A stretch of 32,500 bases of DNA from Leptospira mayottensis 200901116 (GCF_000306675.2 NZ_CP024871.1:2655001-2687500); one strand, 5' to 3'. Positions 1-13,301 are shown, counted from the first letter of the stretch. Notes: generated by a model not told the origin, from the sequence alone. Numbers and translations are program-made.

Positions 1-14
1 GTTCTTTTGAATAA

Positions 15-116
15 ACAAATATTTCATTTTTGAGGTTTCAAGAAGATGCCCACAAAATTACATCGAATCCAGAATTGTTAGCTTTTTTGAAGAAGATCGA
101 ACATTCTAACTTTTGA
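15..116 (+). other. possible C-terminal tail of a truncated gene at the window edge
   Basis: A short open stretch runs from just after a stop at 12-14 to a TGA at 114-116 and ends in a Leu/Lys/Glu-rich helix-like tail (LLAFLKKIEHSNF). No start codon with a ribosome site is visible and it is bounded upstream by an in-frame stop, so at best it is the remains of a coding end. The flank is IS debris. I do not recognise a family. Confidence 0.15.
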
Positions 117-151
117 AACAAACTTATTACAGTATTTTTTTCATGCGCCCG

Positions 152-220
152 AGTAGTAATGTTCGCATCTAACCCTCGTTTTTCAAGCCTATAAAGCGCG
201 CCATTTTATCTAAGAAAACG
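152..220 (-). repeat. eroded IS110 left-end remnant
   Basis: Read on the minus strand, this segment aligns with the non-coding DNA just upstream of the IS110 transposase (about 6421-6488). Shared blocks include GCATCTAACCC, TTTTTCAAGCC and GCGCCATTTT, with scattered substitutions and small gaps (roughly four in five bases by eye). No transposase follows it. It is the stump of a second, older IS110 element of the same family and shows which part of that end is conserved. Confidence 0.6.
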
Positions 221-359
221 TGAGTTCGGCATAACAAATGCGAAAACGAAAACGATTATTATGTTGTGACCCTCAGAGAACAGCACTTTAGTTTCAGCGT
301 GGCCCAGCCTTTGCTTGCAAAGGCTGATTCGCCCAAACTTTCTTATATCGAATTCACGT
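218..359. mobile_element. 142-bp inverted-repeat element (MITE-like) with internal hairpin
   Basis: Its ends are ACGTGAGTTCGGCATAACAAA (218-238) and the inverted match at 339-359, agreeing at 17 of 21 positions. Inside, 305-326 is a perfect hairpin: a 10-bp stem (CAGCCTTTGC) with a TT loop. There is no convincing reading frame of its own. A small non-autonomous transposon is the simplest explanation. The TIRs do not resemble those of the other ISs here and no target duplication was confirmed. Confidence 0.4.
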
Positions 360-458
360 TAAGAAAAAAGCACTCACCGTCGTACAAAAAGCAAACAATA
401 CAAGGAACTAATAAAAAAAATTTCGTAGAAAATGCTTTTACCGGTATTAAAAGATTTA

Positions 459-1337
459 GAGGTTGTCCCAAAACCTCCTTGTACTTGTAGTCTCAGGAAA
501 TAGATATGACATATGAAATCAGATTTAGGTCATTTAGATATCCCTGAAGAGATTTGGAAACGTCTTCATCCCTTGCTACCAAAGCGTAAAACAAACTCCA
601 AGAAAGGAGGTCGTCCTCGGCTTGATGATAGAGTGGCGATGGCCGCAATATTTTACAGGGTAAGAACAGGAATTCAATGGAGATATATACCTCCGATGTT
701 CGGTTCAAAATCAACGTTACATAGAAGATTTCAGGAATGGGTAGCCAGCGGAGTTTTTGATAAAATTGAAAAAGAAGCATTAAAACTTTATGAGCGCACT
801 GTTAAAATTAGAACTAAAAGAATGGCATCTGATGGTAGCTTCGCAAGAGCTCCCAAAGGGGGGCTTTCACGGGTCCAAACCCGACGGATCGCGGCAAAAG
901 AGGCCTTAAAAGGCATATTCTCGTCGATCGGCGTGGAGCACCTGTAGCTTTTGTAATCGCTTCGGCAGGAACTCACGATTCTAAATTACTTTTTCCTACT
1001 TTAGAAAAGTTCAAAGTATTTAGAAACAAAAAATTGCTTAAACCAGAAATCCTTTCTTTAGATAAGGCTTACTCTAACAAAACGATTAAGAACAATTTAA
1101 AAAAGAAGAATATTCAATATCGAATTCCAAATAAAAAGAATGCGAGAAATCCTGAATGGATTGCTCCGCTAAATCCTTTTAGATGGACAGTCGAACGTAC
1201 TTTTGCTTGGTTTAATGCATTTAGAGCCATAAAAACTTGTTGGGAATTCAAATTTGAAAATTATAAGGCATTATTCCAAATCGCATTTGCTATCATTTTA
1301 ATTAGAATGTCCTGGAAATAGGTTTTGGGACAAGCTC
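459..1337 (+). mobile_element. IS5-family element IS5-A1, complete (879 bp)
   Basis: The element is bounded by imperfect inverted repeats: GAGGTTGTCCCAAAACCT at the left and, read inverted, GAGCTTGTCCCAAAACCT at the right. A TTA target duplication lies at 456-458 and 1338-1340, matching the TNA target habit of IS5 elements. It carries a two-frame transposase. A second copy (IS5-A2, 7463-9679) is identical at protein level and lies in opposite orientation; a third (23408-24409) is decayed. Confidence 0.9.
513..1321 (+). CDS. IS5-family transposase, made by -1 frameshift
   Basis: The first frame (513-947) gives the N-terminal domain, with a DUF4096-like start, the GGRPR motif and the first catalytic Asp in the MASDGSF block (residue 107). 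At the G6 run 858-863, within APKGG, the -1 frame opens. It continues as GAFTGPNPTDRGKRGLKRHI and runs to the TAG at 1319-1321, supplying the second Asp (SLDKAYSN) and the Glu (TVERTFAWF). The combined product is about 270 residues, the usual size for the IS427-type subgroup, in which programmed frameshifting is established. It catalyses cut-and-paste transposition of its own element. All three acidic residues are present and the frame is otherwise clean, so this copy may be active. Confidence 0.88.
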
Positions 1338-1446
1338 TTAGAATTACCTCGGATGTTATTAAAAGTTTTAGAAAAGATTTTAAACATTTCGTTTTAGCCG
1401 CGGGACTTGGGGATTTTCGCCTATTTATTATTAAATGTATTAATTA

Positions 1447-2978
<1,532 letters not shown>

Positions 2979-2993
2979 AATTCATTCCTCATT

Positions 2994-3025
2994 CCCATCG
3001 CTTTCGAATGTAAGAAAGCGATGGG
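2994..3025 (+). terminator. hairpin terminator after the beta-helix lipoprotein
   Basis: A perfect 12-bp stem, CCCATCGCTTTC paired with GAAAGCGATGGG, encloses an 8-base loop. It starts 15 bases after the stop at 2978. The downstream T-tract is weak, so it may act mainly as a 3'-end stabiliser or a bidirectional stop. Confidence 0.65.
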
Positions 3026-3028
3026 ACC

Positions 3029-3060
<32 letters not shown>

Positions 3061-3287
3061 ATCGTTGTAACTCGAAAAATGATCGAAGTTTTATTTTCTA
3101 TAATCCGAACAGGAAAATTACTCAACTCTATGAATAAAAAAGAATCTGAATCGAAAATTAGCTCATTATAGTCTTATGTAAAAAAATAGTGGGAAACGAG
3201 ATGGCTTTGACACAGAAACTCCGTAAGATGCGAAATAAAATTCCCGGTAAACCGATCTCAAAGGACACGACGAAACGAGATATTTAA

Positions 3288-3400
3288 GACTTGTTCCAAA
3301 ACCTAGGAATGTGGGAACTACTACATTTTTAAACGATGAGAAAATCTTATAAAATCTTAAAGACTGTCAAAGTCCTTGGGAACTACTGCAAATAAGGTTC
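3288..3400 (+). mobile_element. partial MITE copy (MITE-3), 3' end lost
   Basis: The left end GACTTGTTCCAAAACC follows a TAA at 3285-3287. It resembles the right-hand ends of the MITEs at 16386-16543 and 24100-24247 read in reverse. Two copies of the GGGAACTACT-centred motif (3310-3325 and 3375-3390) sit about 50 bp apart, as in the other two copies. The expected second inverted repeat is not found before the neighbouring gene, so this copy looks truncated. The rest of the gap 2979-3419 holds the terminator above and no gene I can support. Confidence 0.4.
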
Positions 3401-3419
3401 CACTTAGGCAGTGTGTAAA

Positions 3420-5348
3420 TTAAAAATAAAGTTTGGCACCGAACTTGGTTTCTTCCAAAGAAGTAAAATAGTTTTTTCTATACTGAAATTCTAAAGCGAT
3501 ATGTTCCGTTAGCAAATAATTTCCTTGTATGGAAAACTCTGGAAAATACTGCTTATCTCCGAAAGAATAAGAACGATAGTCTCCTATCAAATGAAACGAA
3601 AGTCGTTCGGTAATTCTGCACAATACCCCGACGGTTGCGACTGATCCCAAGCGATATCCCCTCCGAAAAGAATCGGATATATCTCCTCTCACGTCCAAAA
3701 ATGAATAAAAAATCAAACTATAACGCGAGAAATAATAAAACGGTTCCGAAGCGACTCCAAATCCGAAACTAGAAAAGCCAAATAAAATACCCGGATCTTC
3801 CTTAAAAACTTTTTCCGTCAAAAGAGATTTAACACCTACATCGAAACGCCAAGATGCCTTATTCAAGAATTGACCGATTGGATGCAGAGAAGTCATCTGA
3901 ATAAAATGTATCTCTTGAAGTTTAGGCGATTTCATATTCTCATAAACACGTATATTCGTATTCAAAAAGTATAATTGATTGTACGGAGAATAACCAGGAT
4001 ACGAATCCGTAAAGTCCCTTAGGACCGGCCTAAAATTAAATTCCCCAAATACACCATTGGAAGAATTCCCCGCAGATATCATAATTTGAGAAGGATCGTG
4101 CCCAAGAAGTGGATTAGACGCCGTAGGAGGAAAATAATAATCATTGAGTTTTAATAAATTTCCCATATCCCCTCTCAGTGAATTATATTTATAATACCTT
4201 TCCTTATCCTTTTCGTCGAGGGTTCCTTTTTCCATAGATTTTTTAATCAGAAGATAATCGATCATAGCATCATAAAGAATCGCTCTGCGGTTTTCAGGTA
4301 ACCCCTGACTCACATCCGTATCGTCCTTGATAACTTTTCTTAAAAGTTCCCTCTCCGACTCATTTAGAAAACCATACTTTTGTCTATATCTTTCTACAAT
4401 CGAAGGTCTGAACTTTACTTCCAATAATAAGTTCTTTTGAGCCGCCATTAACTTGATCGTATCGGCAGGTTGTACTAAAATTTTTTTCCGATCAGATAAT
4501 CGGAGTTCCGGATTACCTACATCAAGCAAAGTGAGAATTCTAAAAGAGCAATTTTCATCAAAAAAATAATAATCAAAATGATTTTTCTGCATTTCCCATA
4601 AATGGCGGATTATTCTTTCGATACCTCTTTCGTCAATATTCAGCTTATATTCCCAAAGACTTCGATTTTCGTACTCGTTATATTCGTATATCTTATATTT
4701 ATATTTTTGAATTTCAAAAGATCCCGGAAAATTTCCGCTCAAACCATTGAAAACATAGGAAAAAGGGTCTACAATTCTCGGAATTATCGCCGCGTAAGTA
4801 ACGACTACGTCTTCCAACTCTTCCGCTTCCTTAGTACCAGAATTAAACTTAAGCATCGTATGTCCAAATAAGGAAGCTGGATGTTCAGGGTGAAAGGCGG
4901 CAAAAACAACAGAAAGCGAATGCGCTCTCATTTGATTATGAAACTCTTCAAATTTAGGACAAGACGGTATCGGAAATAAATTTGGATCTATGGAGAACCG
5001 TTCCCGTATCCAATGAAAACGGGCCGGAAATAAACATTCGACTGACAGATCGGTTAGAGCTTCGTCTTTTGAGAAAACCCTAAGACTCGTTTCCAATTCT
5101 AAAAACGGATTCGTCTTACCGGACGGAGAGAGAAAAAAGGAATCGCTGTCTGCATAACTTCTATATTTGTTTTCAGAGACTTTCTCATAGTGCAATAAAG
5201 TTAACCAGCTTCTTTCTTTATAAATCCCCTCCTTTTGGATACTTCCGATTTTATCTTCTATAAAAAGTCTTCTTGAGGTTGGGTTTTCTGAAAAAAGAGG
5301 AATAATAAACAGATAAGCAATTAAAACGTAAGAAAATAATCTAATCAA
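3420..5348 (-). CDS. DUF4105/Lnb-like envelope protein with C-terminal barrel-like region
   Basis: This 642-residue protein has an N-terminal signal (residues 1-20, ending PLFSEN). The DUF4105 core is recognisable: residues 147-168 contain VVFAAFHPEHPASLFGHTML, with the conserved GH (His163), and residues 263-270 contain FDENCSFR, with Asn266-Cys267. Together these form the His/Cys pair of this papain-like fold family. In Bacteroides, DUF4105 proteins (Lnb) are reported to N-acylate lipoproteins; whether that holds here is inference. From about residue 420 the sequence alternates aromatic and polar residues and ends in Phe (KLYF), like outer-membrane beta-barrels. It starts 48 bp after a small lipoprotein gene on the same strand, so the two probably share a transcript. 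Its length is normal for the two-part DUF4105 proteins. Confidence 0.7.
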   Translation of the reverse strand: MIRLFSYVLIAYLFIIPLFSENPTSRRLFIEDKIGSIQKEGIYKERSWLTLLHYEKVSENKYRSYADSDSFFLSPSGKTNPFLELETSLRVFSKDEALTDLSVECLFPARFHWIRERFSIDPNLFPIPSCPKFEEFHNQMRAHSLSVVFAAFHPEHPASLFGHTMLKFNSGTKEAEELEDVVVTYAAIIPRIVDPFSYVFNGLSGNFPGSFEIQKYKYKIYEYNEYENRSLWEYKLNIDERGIERIIRHLWEMQKNHFDYYFFDENCSFRILTLLDVGNPELRLSDRKKILVQPADTIKLMAAQKNLLLEVKFRPSIVERYRQKYGFLNESERELLRKVIKDDTDVSQGLPENRRAILYDAMIDYLLIKKSMEKGTLDEKDKERYYKYNSLRGDMGNLLKLNDYYFPPTASNPLLGHDPSQIMISAGNSSNGVFGEFNFRPVLRDFTDSYPGYSPYNQLYFLNTNIRVYENMKSPKLQEIHFIQMTSLHPIGQFLNKASWRFDVGVKSLLTEKVFKEDPGILFGFSSFGFGVASEPFYYFSRYSLIFYSFLDVRGDISDSFRRGYRLGSVATVGVLCRITERLSFHLIGDYRSYSFGDKQYFPEFSIQGNYLLTEHIALEFQYRKNYFTSLEETKFGAKLYF

Positions 5349-5396
5349 GGATGTCCTTGAAAATCAGCCGCCCAACGAACAAGCGGCTGAACAAAA

Positions 5397-5675
5397 CTAT
5401 TTAACGCCAGTTGCCTGACAAGCTTCAGTTCCAGAAATTCTTGAAGTAGAAAACATACCGCCGGTTGCAGCTCCTCCAGCATTAACAACCTGTGTTGCAC
5501 CTTCTTTGTTCAAATCGTTTAAACAAGCCGTTACAGGTGCTCCCCAAGCGGTAAAAATTACCGGGTTCATCTGAGTCGCCGTAATTACCTCTTTACCACC
5601 AACTTTAGTTTTGTCGATACTATAACAATTGGCAATTAAACCAACAACGAAGCTTAAAAATAGAATTTTTTTCAT
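5397..5675 (-). CDS. small lipoprotein (TRL-like?)
   Basis: This 92-residue protein starts with MKKILFLSFVVGLIANCYS, a lipoprotein signal with lipidated Cys17. The mature part includes MNPVIFTAWG and two more Cys (in TACLND and TEACQAT) that could form a disulfide. The start is fixed by a good AAGGAG ribosome site. The Ala/Gly-rich second half recalls the TRL-like family of short lipoproteins, a weak match I cannot confirm. It is the first gene of a likely operon with the Lnb-like protein downstream, which raises the idea that it is a partner or substrate. A 14-bp palindrome lies just upstream of its ribosome site. Confidence 0.7.
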   Translation of the reverse strand: MKKILFLSFVVGLIANCYSIDKTKVGGKEVITATQMNPVIFTAWGAPVTACLNDLNKEGATQVVNAGGAATGGMFSTSRISGTEACQATGVK

Positions 5676-5691
5676 TAAGTAATTCTCCTTG

Positions 5692-5705
5692 ATTTTAGCT
5701 AAAAT
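5692..5705 (-). promoter_or_regulatory. 14-bp perfect palindrome in the small lipoprotein leader
   Basis: ATTTTAGCTAAAAT is a perfect palindrome just upstream of the AAGGAG ribosome site of the 5675 gene. Its place in the leader would suit an operator or a weak RNA hairpin. This is positional inference only; AT-rich palindromes also arise by chance. Confidence 0.3.
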
Positions 5706-6420
5706 TCCTTTCTACAGAGCCTTAGCAATCATAAAATTTTGCGCAATTATTTCTTTGTAATGCATAGAAAAACGTATTTCAAAATAAGATAATTCTATTT
5801 ATCTTTTGAAGATCAGCAGACTCTTTATTTCAATATTTTCTAAAGAAGATTTGATTTCCCTTAAATCTCTATAGGCAGATCAGTTTTATAAGTCCGGTAT
5901 TCAAAATATATCTTTTAAATATCCTCCGAATTAATAATTATACCCTTTCTTTATGTTATTCGATCTTAATTTGTAGGAAAGTAAAAATTCGCTCTTGGAA
6001 ATAAATAGAACAATCCGAATCAAAGAATTCGTATTATAAGGGATTCAATAGGAATAGAAAATACACATTAAGTATAGGTATTACAAGGATAATTACGAAA
6101 TCTTATATTCAATTTTATCAATATAATGAAATCACTTTCAAACCGAAAAAATTAGGTTATCGACTCCGATAAAAATAACGATTTAACCTGATTCAATCTG
6201 CAGAAAACCTCGCCAAACGTTTTTACTCCGGATAATTTTGCTTGTCGAAACAATTCAAAATAAAACAGACTTCGTAGGCAAATCGGTAATAAATGCACTT
6301 ATCTATCTTTCTAAAACCGCAATTTCTCAGAAAATTCGAAGCTATTTTTCCGAAATGCTACCGTGTTTCTATTTCTTGATAACCATTTTCTCCGAAAATA
6401 CAAATACAATTTGCCGCTTA
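5706..6420. other. long AT-rich gap before the IS110 element
   Basis: No gene is supported in these roughly 700 bases. The small open stretch at 6238-6429 has no ribosome site, an unconvincing composition, and runs into the IS110 end. The leftward promoter for the small lipoprotein should lie near 5710-5800. The outer boundary of IS110 is probably within the last part of this gap but cannot be placed. Confidence 0.4.
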
Positions 6421-7462
<1,042 letters not shown>

Positions 7463-7540
7463 GAGCTTGTCCCAAAACCTATTTCCAGGACATTCTAATT
7501 AAAATGATAGCAAATGCGATTTGGAATAATGCCTTATAAT

Positions 7541-8870
7541 GAGGGTGTCAGCGCTCCTGTGTAAATGACATATCTTAAAACGAATCGAACTTCAACCGAT
7601 CGCCGAAAATAATCGAAAATTGATTCATTGCTTTTCCCCAATCTTGAATAGGCATGGTCCATTTTTTAGACATATTATTCAAAGCTAAATAAAGAAGCTT
7701 GATAGCCGCTTCATCGGTAGGAAACGAACCCCGATTCTTGATAATTTTTCTTAGCCCCATATTCATAGATTCGATGGCGTTTGTGGTGTAAATCGCCTTA
7801 CGAATATTAGGTGGATAAGCCAAAAAAGGAATCACCGATTCCCAATTGTTTCTCCAGGACTTGCTGATCATCGGATATTGACTGTCCCATTTGGTTGAAA
7901 AATCATCAAGGCTTTTCTTAGCAATCTCTGCCGACGGAGATTTGTAGATAGCCTTTAAATCAATCATCAACTCTTTCTTCTGTTTGTAAGAAACCCATTT
8001 CAAAGAATTCCTTACCATATGAACGATACAAAGTTGAACTTGTGCATTAGGAAAAACTGATATGATCGTATCCGGAAATCCTTTTAACCCGTCAACGCAG
8101 GCGATTAAGATATCTTCAACTCCGCGATTCTTTAAATCGGTTAAGATCTGAAGCCAGAACTTCGCTCCTTCGGTGCGCTCCACCCAAATCCCAAGTATCT
8201 CTTTTGTGCCCTGTAGATTGATTCCTAAAGCCAAATAGAAGGATTTGTTTTGAACGTGGTGGCCGTCTCTCACCTTTACGACTAACGCGTCCATGATGAG
8301 AATTGGATATACTTTATCCAAGGGGCGATTCTGCCACTCGATCACCGTTTCCAGTACCGAATCGGTGACTTCTGAGATCAGATCCGCTGAGACTTCCACT
8401 TGATAGATTTCTTGGAGATGTTGGGTAATTTCTCGTGTGGTCATTCCACGAGAATACATCGAAATGATTTTGTCATCGAAGCCGGTAAAACGTGTCTGAC
8501 CTTTTTGTATGATCTGAGGTTCGAAACTGCCGTTTCTGTCTCGAGGTATTTCCAAATCGATTGTTCCAAAATCTCCTTTGAGCTTTTTGCTACTTTTTCC
8601 ATTCCGAGAATTTCCTGTGTTATTGCCCAACGAGGAATTCTTCTCATATCCAAGGTGATGCGTCATCTCACCTTGCATCGCTCGCTCTATCAGTGATTTC
8701 GTTAGTTGCTTTAAGAGGCCTTCATTTCCCAGTAGATCTTCAGGACTCTTATCTTTGATTAATTCATCGAGTAGCTCTTCAGCTCGATTTTTGGGTTTGC
8801 TCATATTGGGTTTATCCTTGTTACTTTTTGGTTATTCACAAGTCATTTACACAATCAAGCCGACACTCTC
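7541..8870 (-). mobile_element. IS256-family element IS256-1, complete (1330 bp)
   Basis: Imperfect inverted ends, GAGGGTGTCAGCGCTCCTGT at 7541 and inverted GAGAGTGTCGGCTTGATTGT at 8870, share the inner TGTGTAAATGAC. The target duplication CTTATAAT is present at 7533-7540 and 8871-8878, the 8 bp typical of this family. It is the innermost layer of a triple nest (IS110, IS5-A2, IS256-1) and therefore the most recent of the three insertions. Confidence 0.93.
7575..8804 (-). CDS. IS256-family (mutator-type) transposase
   Basis: This 409-residue Transposase_mut protein is of full family length. Its N-terminal region carries the HHLGYEK motif (49-55). The DDE triad is visible: Asp172 in ILIMDALVVKVRDGH, Asp238 in CVDGLKGFPD, and Glu345 in TTNAIESMN. 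The FPNAQVQLCIVHMVRNSLK block (251-269) is the family's Cys/His-containing signature. It differs from the IS256-2 protein at a single residue (Ser72 here, Asn there). It drives copy-out/paste-in transposition through circular intermediates, as known for IS256 relatives. Confidence 0.93.
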   Translation of the reverse strand: MSKPKNRAEELLDELIKDKSPEDLLGNEGLLKQLTKSLIERAMQGEMTHHLGYEKNSSLGNNTGNSRNGKSSKKLKGDFGTIDLEIPRDRNGSFEPQIIQKGQTRFTGFDDKIISMYSRGMTTREITQHLQEIYQVEVSADLISEVTDSVLETVIEWQNRPLDKVYPILIMDALVVKVRDGHHVQNKSFYLALGINLQGTKEILGIWVERTEGAKFWLQILTDLKNRGVEDILIACVDGLKGFPDTIISVFPNAQVQLCIVHMVRNSLKWVSYKQKKELMIDLKAIYKSPSAEIAKKSLDDFSTKWDSQYPMISKSWRNNWESVIPFLAYPPNIRKAIYTTNAIESMNMGLRKIIKNRGSFPTDEAAIKLLYLALNNMSKKWTMPIQDWGKAMNQFSIIFGDRLKFDSF

Positions 8871-9774
8871 CTTATAATTTTCAAATTTGAATTCCCAACA
8901 AGTTTTTATGGCTCTAAATGCATTAAACCAAGCAAAAGTACGTTCGACTGTCCATCTAAAAGGATTTAGCGGAGCAATCCATTCAGGATTTCTCGCATTC
9001 TTTTTATTTGGAATTCGATATTGAATATTCTTCTTTTTTAAATTGTTCTTAATCGTTTTGTTAGAGTAAGCCTTATCTAAAGAAAGGATTTCTGGTTTAA
9101 GCAATTTTTTGTTTCTAAATACTTTGAACTTTTCTAAAGTAGGAAAAAGTAATTTAGAATCGTGAGTTCCTGCCGAAGCGATTACAAAAGCTACAGGTGC
9201 TCCACGCCGATCGACGAGAATATGCCTTTTAAGGCCTCTTTTGCCGCGATCCGTCGGGTTTGGACCCGTGAAAGCCCCCCTTTGGGAGCTCTTGCGAAGC
9301 TACCATCAGATGCCATTCTTTTAGTTCTAATTTTAACAGTGCGCTCATAAAGTTTTAATGCTTCTTTTTCAATTTTATCAAAAACTCCGCTGGCTACCCA
9401 TTCCTGAAATCTTCTATGTAACGTTGATTTTGAACCGAACATCGGAGGTATATATCTCCATTGAATTCCTGTTCTTACCCTGTAAAATATTGCGGCCATC
9501 GCCACTCTATCATCAAGCCGAGGACGACCTCCTTTCTTGGAGTTTGTTTTACGCTTTGGTAGCAAGGGATGAAGACGTTTCCAAATCTCTTCAGGGATAT
9601 CTAAATGACCTAAATCTGATTTCATATGTCATATCTATTTCCTGAGACTACAAGTACAAGGAGGTTTTGGGACAACCTCTTATTATTCGAGGGCTTTTGT
9701 GACCTATCCCCCGAATTTAGGACCAGTTAGAATGTTTGAAATCCTCCAGAAGAATCATAAACTTGGAGGAAAAT

Positions 9775-10511
<737 letters not shown>

Positions 10512-10564
10512 GAGCCGGTCTCAAAACTGGTTGTACAGAGAAAGTGTAAAAATATAAATGTGAA

Positions 10565-11822
10565 ATGGACAAATATTATTCAGAAATCCCCGATGCACTT
10601 TGGGAAAAAATAGCACCATTGATTCCTAAAGAAAAGCCCAATCTTCAAGGAGGTCGCAATCGTGTTCCTTCAAGAATAGTAATGGCAGGTATCATCTATC
10701 GAATGAAAACAGGCTGTCAGTGGCGTGCAATTCCCAATGAGTTTGGATCTGGTCAAACTTGTCACAGAAGATTTCAAGAATGGGAACGAGCAGGGGTATT
10801 CAAAAAGATCTATAAATCCATTTTAAAATATTATGATGTAAAGAATCAGATAGCATGGGACTGGGCTTCGATGGATTCGGCAATGGTTAAAGCTCCCAAA
10901 GGGGGAGTTTAACCGGGAAAAATCCTACAGACCGTGCCAAATTAGGGGTTAAACGGCATATCCTTACGGATGGAAATGGAATTCCTTTGGCAATTACGTT
11001 GACTGGAGCTAACGTTCATGACAAACACGGTGTAAAAGATACGTTGAATTCAATCCTAATATTTTCCGGAAAAAGAAGAAAAAAGCCAAAACATCTTTGT
11101 TTAGATAAAGGTTATGACTTCCAAGATATAGAAGTTTTAATCAAAAGAAGAAACATTCAATCTCATATTCGGAAAAAAGGTGAAAAGCCTCTCATCGGTA
11201 AATACAATCGTTCATATGGTAAGGAATTCTTTGAAATGGGTTTCTTACAAACAGAAGAAAGAGTTGATGATTGATTTAAAGGCTATCTACAAATCTCCGT
11301 CGGCAGAGATTGCTAAGAAAAGCCTTGATGATTTTTCAACCAAATGGGACAGTCAATATCCGATGATCAGCAAGTCCTGGAGAAACAATTGGGAATCGGT
11401 GATTCCTTTTTTGGCTTATCCACCTAATATTCGTAAGGCGATTTACACCACAAACGCCATCGAATCTATGAATATGGGGCTAAGAAAAATTATCAAGAAT
11501 CGGGGTTCGTTTCCTACCGATGAAGCGGCTATCAAGCTTCTTTATTTAGCTTTGAATAATATGTCTAAAAAATGGACCATGCCTATTCAAGATTGGGGAA
11601 AAGCAATGAATCAATTTTCGATTATTTTCGGCGATCGGTTGAAGTTCGATTCGTTTTAAGATATGTCATTTACACAGGAGCGCTGACACCCTCGAAAGAA
11701 CTAACAGTTGGCACAATCGATTCAGAGCTATCCTAATTCGTTGGGAAAGAAAATCTGAAAATTATCTTGCATCTCTTTATCTCGCAAGTTCTATCATTGC
11801 TTTTAACTTTTTTGATAGGTAG
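10565..11822 (+). pseudogene. IS5-B transposase, frameshifted and interrupted
   Basis: Frame one (10565-10912) has the IS427-type N-terminus (YYSEIPDALWEKIAPLIPKE, then first Asp in ASMDSAMVKAPKGG). At the G-run after CCCAAA, the -1 frame gives SLTGKNPTDRAKLGVKRHIL, then the second Asp in LCLDKGYDF, up to GEKPLIGKYN. There the IS256 fragment intervenes. The IS5 frame resumes at 11694 with ERTNSWHNRFRAILIRWERK, containing the catalytic Glu, and ends at a TAG at 11820-11822. A few codons around the junction are lost. It is inactive as it stands. Confidence 0.8.
11207..11693 (+). mobile_element. IS256-3, 3' fragment inside IS5-B
   Basis: From ATCGTTCATATGG onward this equals the last part of an IS256 transposase (residues about 260-409 with Glu345) plus the element's right end (CAGGAGCGCTGACACCCTC). 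At several positions where IS256-1 and IS256-2 differ (for example GATGATCAGC, GGGGCTAAG and GGAGCGCT) it follows IS256-1, so it shares that lineage. Its 5' two thirds and left end are deleted. The junction has short shared bases with the IS5 sequence, suggesting microhomology deletion. Confidence 0.8.
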
Positions 11823-11933
11823 TTTTGAGACCGGCTCTAAGTGCAAATTTTACTCGAAAGTTTTTTATAAAAGAATCGATTTTCAAACAAACTAAAGTTT
11901 ACCATACATACCAAATCGATTAACTGGTCGATA

Positions 11934-13291
<1,358 letters not shown>

Positions 13292-13301
<10 letters not shown>

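Larger units (their letters stand above)
7479..9625 (-). pseudogene. IS5-A2 transposase interrupted by IS256-1
   Basis: The first frame (9625-9191) is identical in protein to that of IS5-A1, with the same G-run slip site. The second frame runs from the slip site to about 8879, where IS256-1 enters after the EFKFENYK block, and resumes at 7540-7479 (the last residues and the TAG). The catalytic Glu in TVERTFAW lies before the insertion, so only the last 20 or so residues are displaced. The truncated frame gains a few residues (ESVGLIV) read from the IS256 end. It is probably inactive. Confidence 0.85.
7463..9679 (-). mobile_element. IS5-A2, identical to IS5-A1 but split by IS256-1
   Basis: The ends match IS5-A1 in reverse orientation: GAGCTTGTCCCAAAACCT at 7463 and the inverse of GAGGTTGTCCCAAAACCT ending at 9679. 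TTA flanks both sides (7460-7462, 9680-9682). IS256-1 occupies 7541-8870 with an 8-bp duplication. Removing it restores the sequence found in IS5-A1. Confidence 0.9.
10512..11837 (+). mobile_element. IS5-B with embedded, deleted IS256 fragment
   Basis: Long perfect inverted repeats, TTAGAGCCGGTCTCAAAACT at the left and its inverse at the right (about 11820-11840), bound the unit. Only TA flanks both sides (10510-10511, 11838-11839). Inside, the IS5 sequence is interrupted at 11207 by the 3' part of an IS256, ending at 11693. The outer flanks do not match each other: IS3 lies on the left and non-IS DNA on the right, so DNA was lost next to the element. Confidence 0.8.

Noticed and set aside
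266..490. 74-residue open stretch as a gene
   Set aside because: It crosses the small inverted-repeat element, a transposase remnant and the IS5-A1 end; only its middle part is meaningful, as a pseudogene piece.
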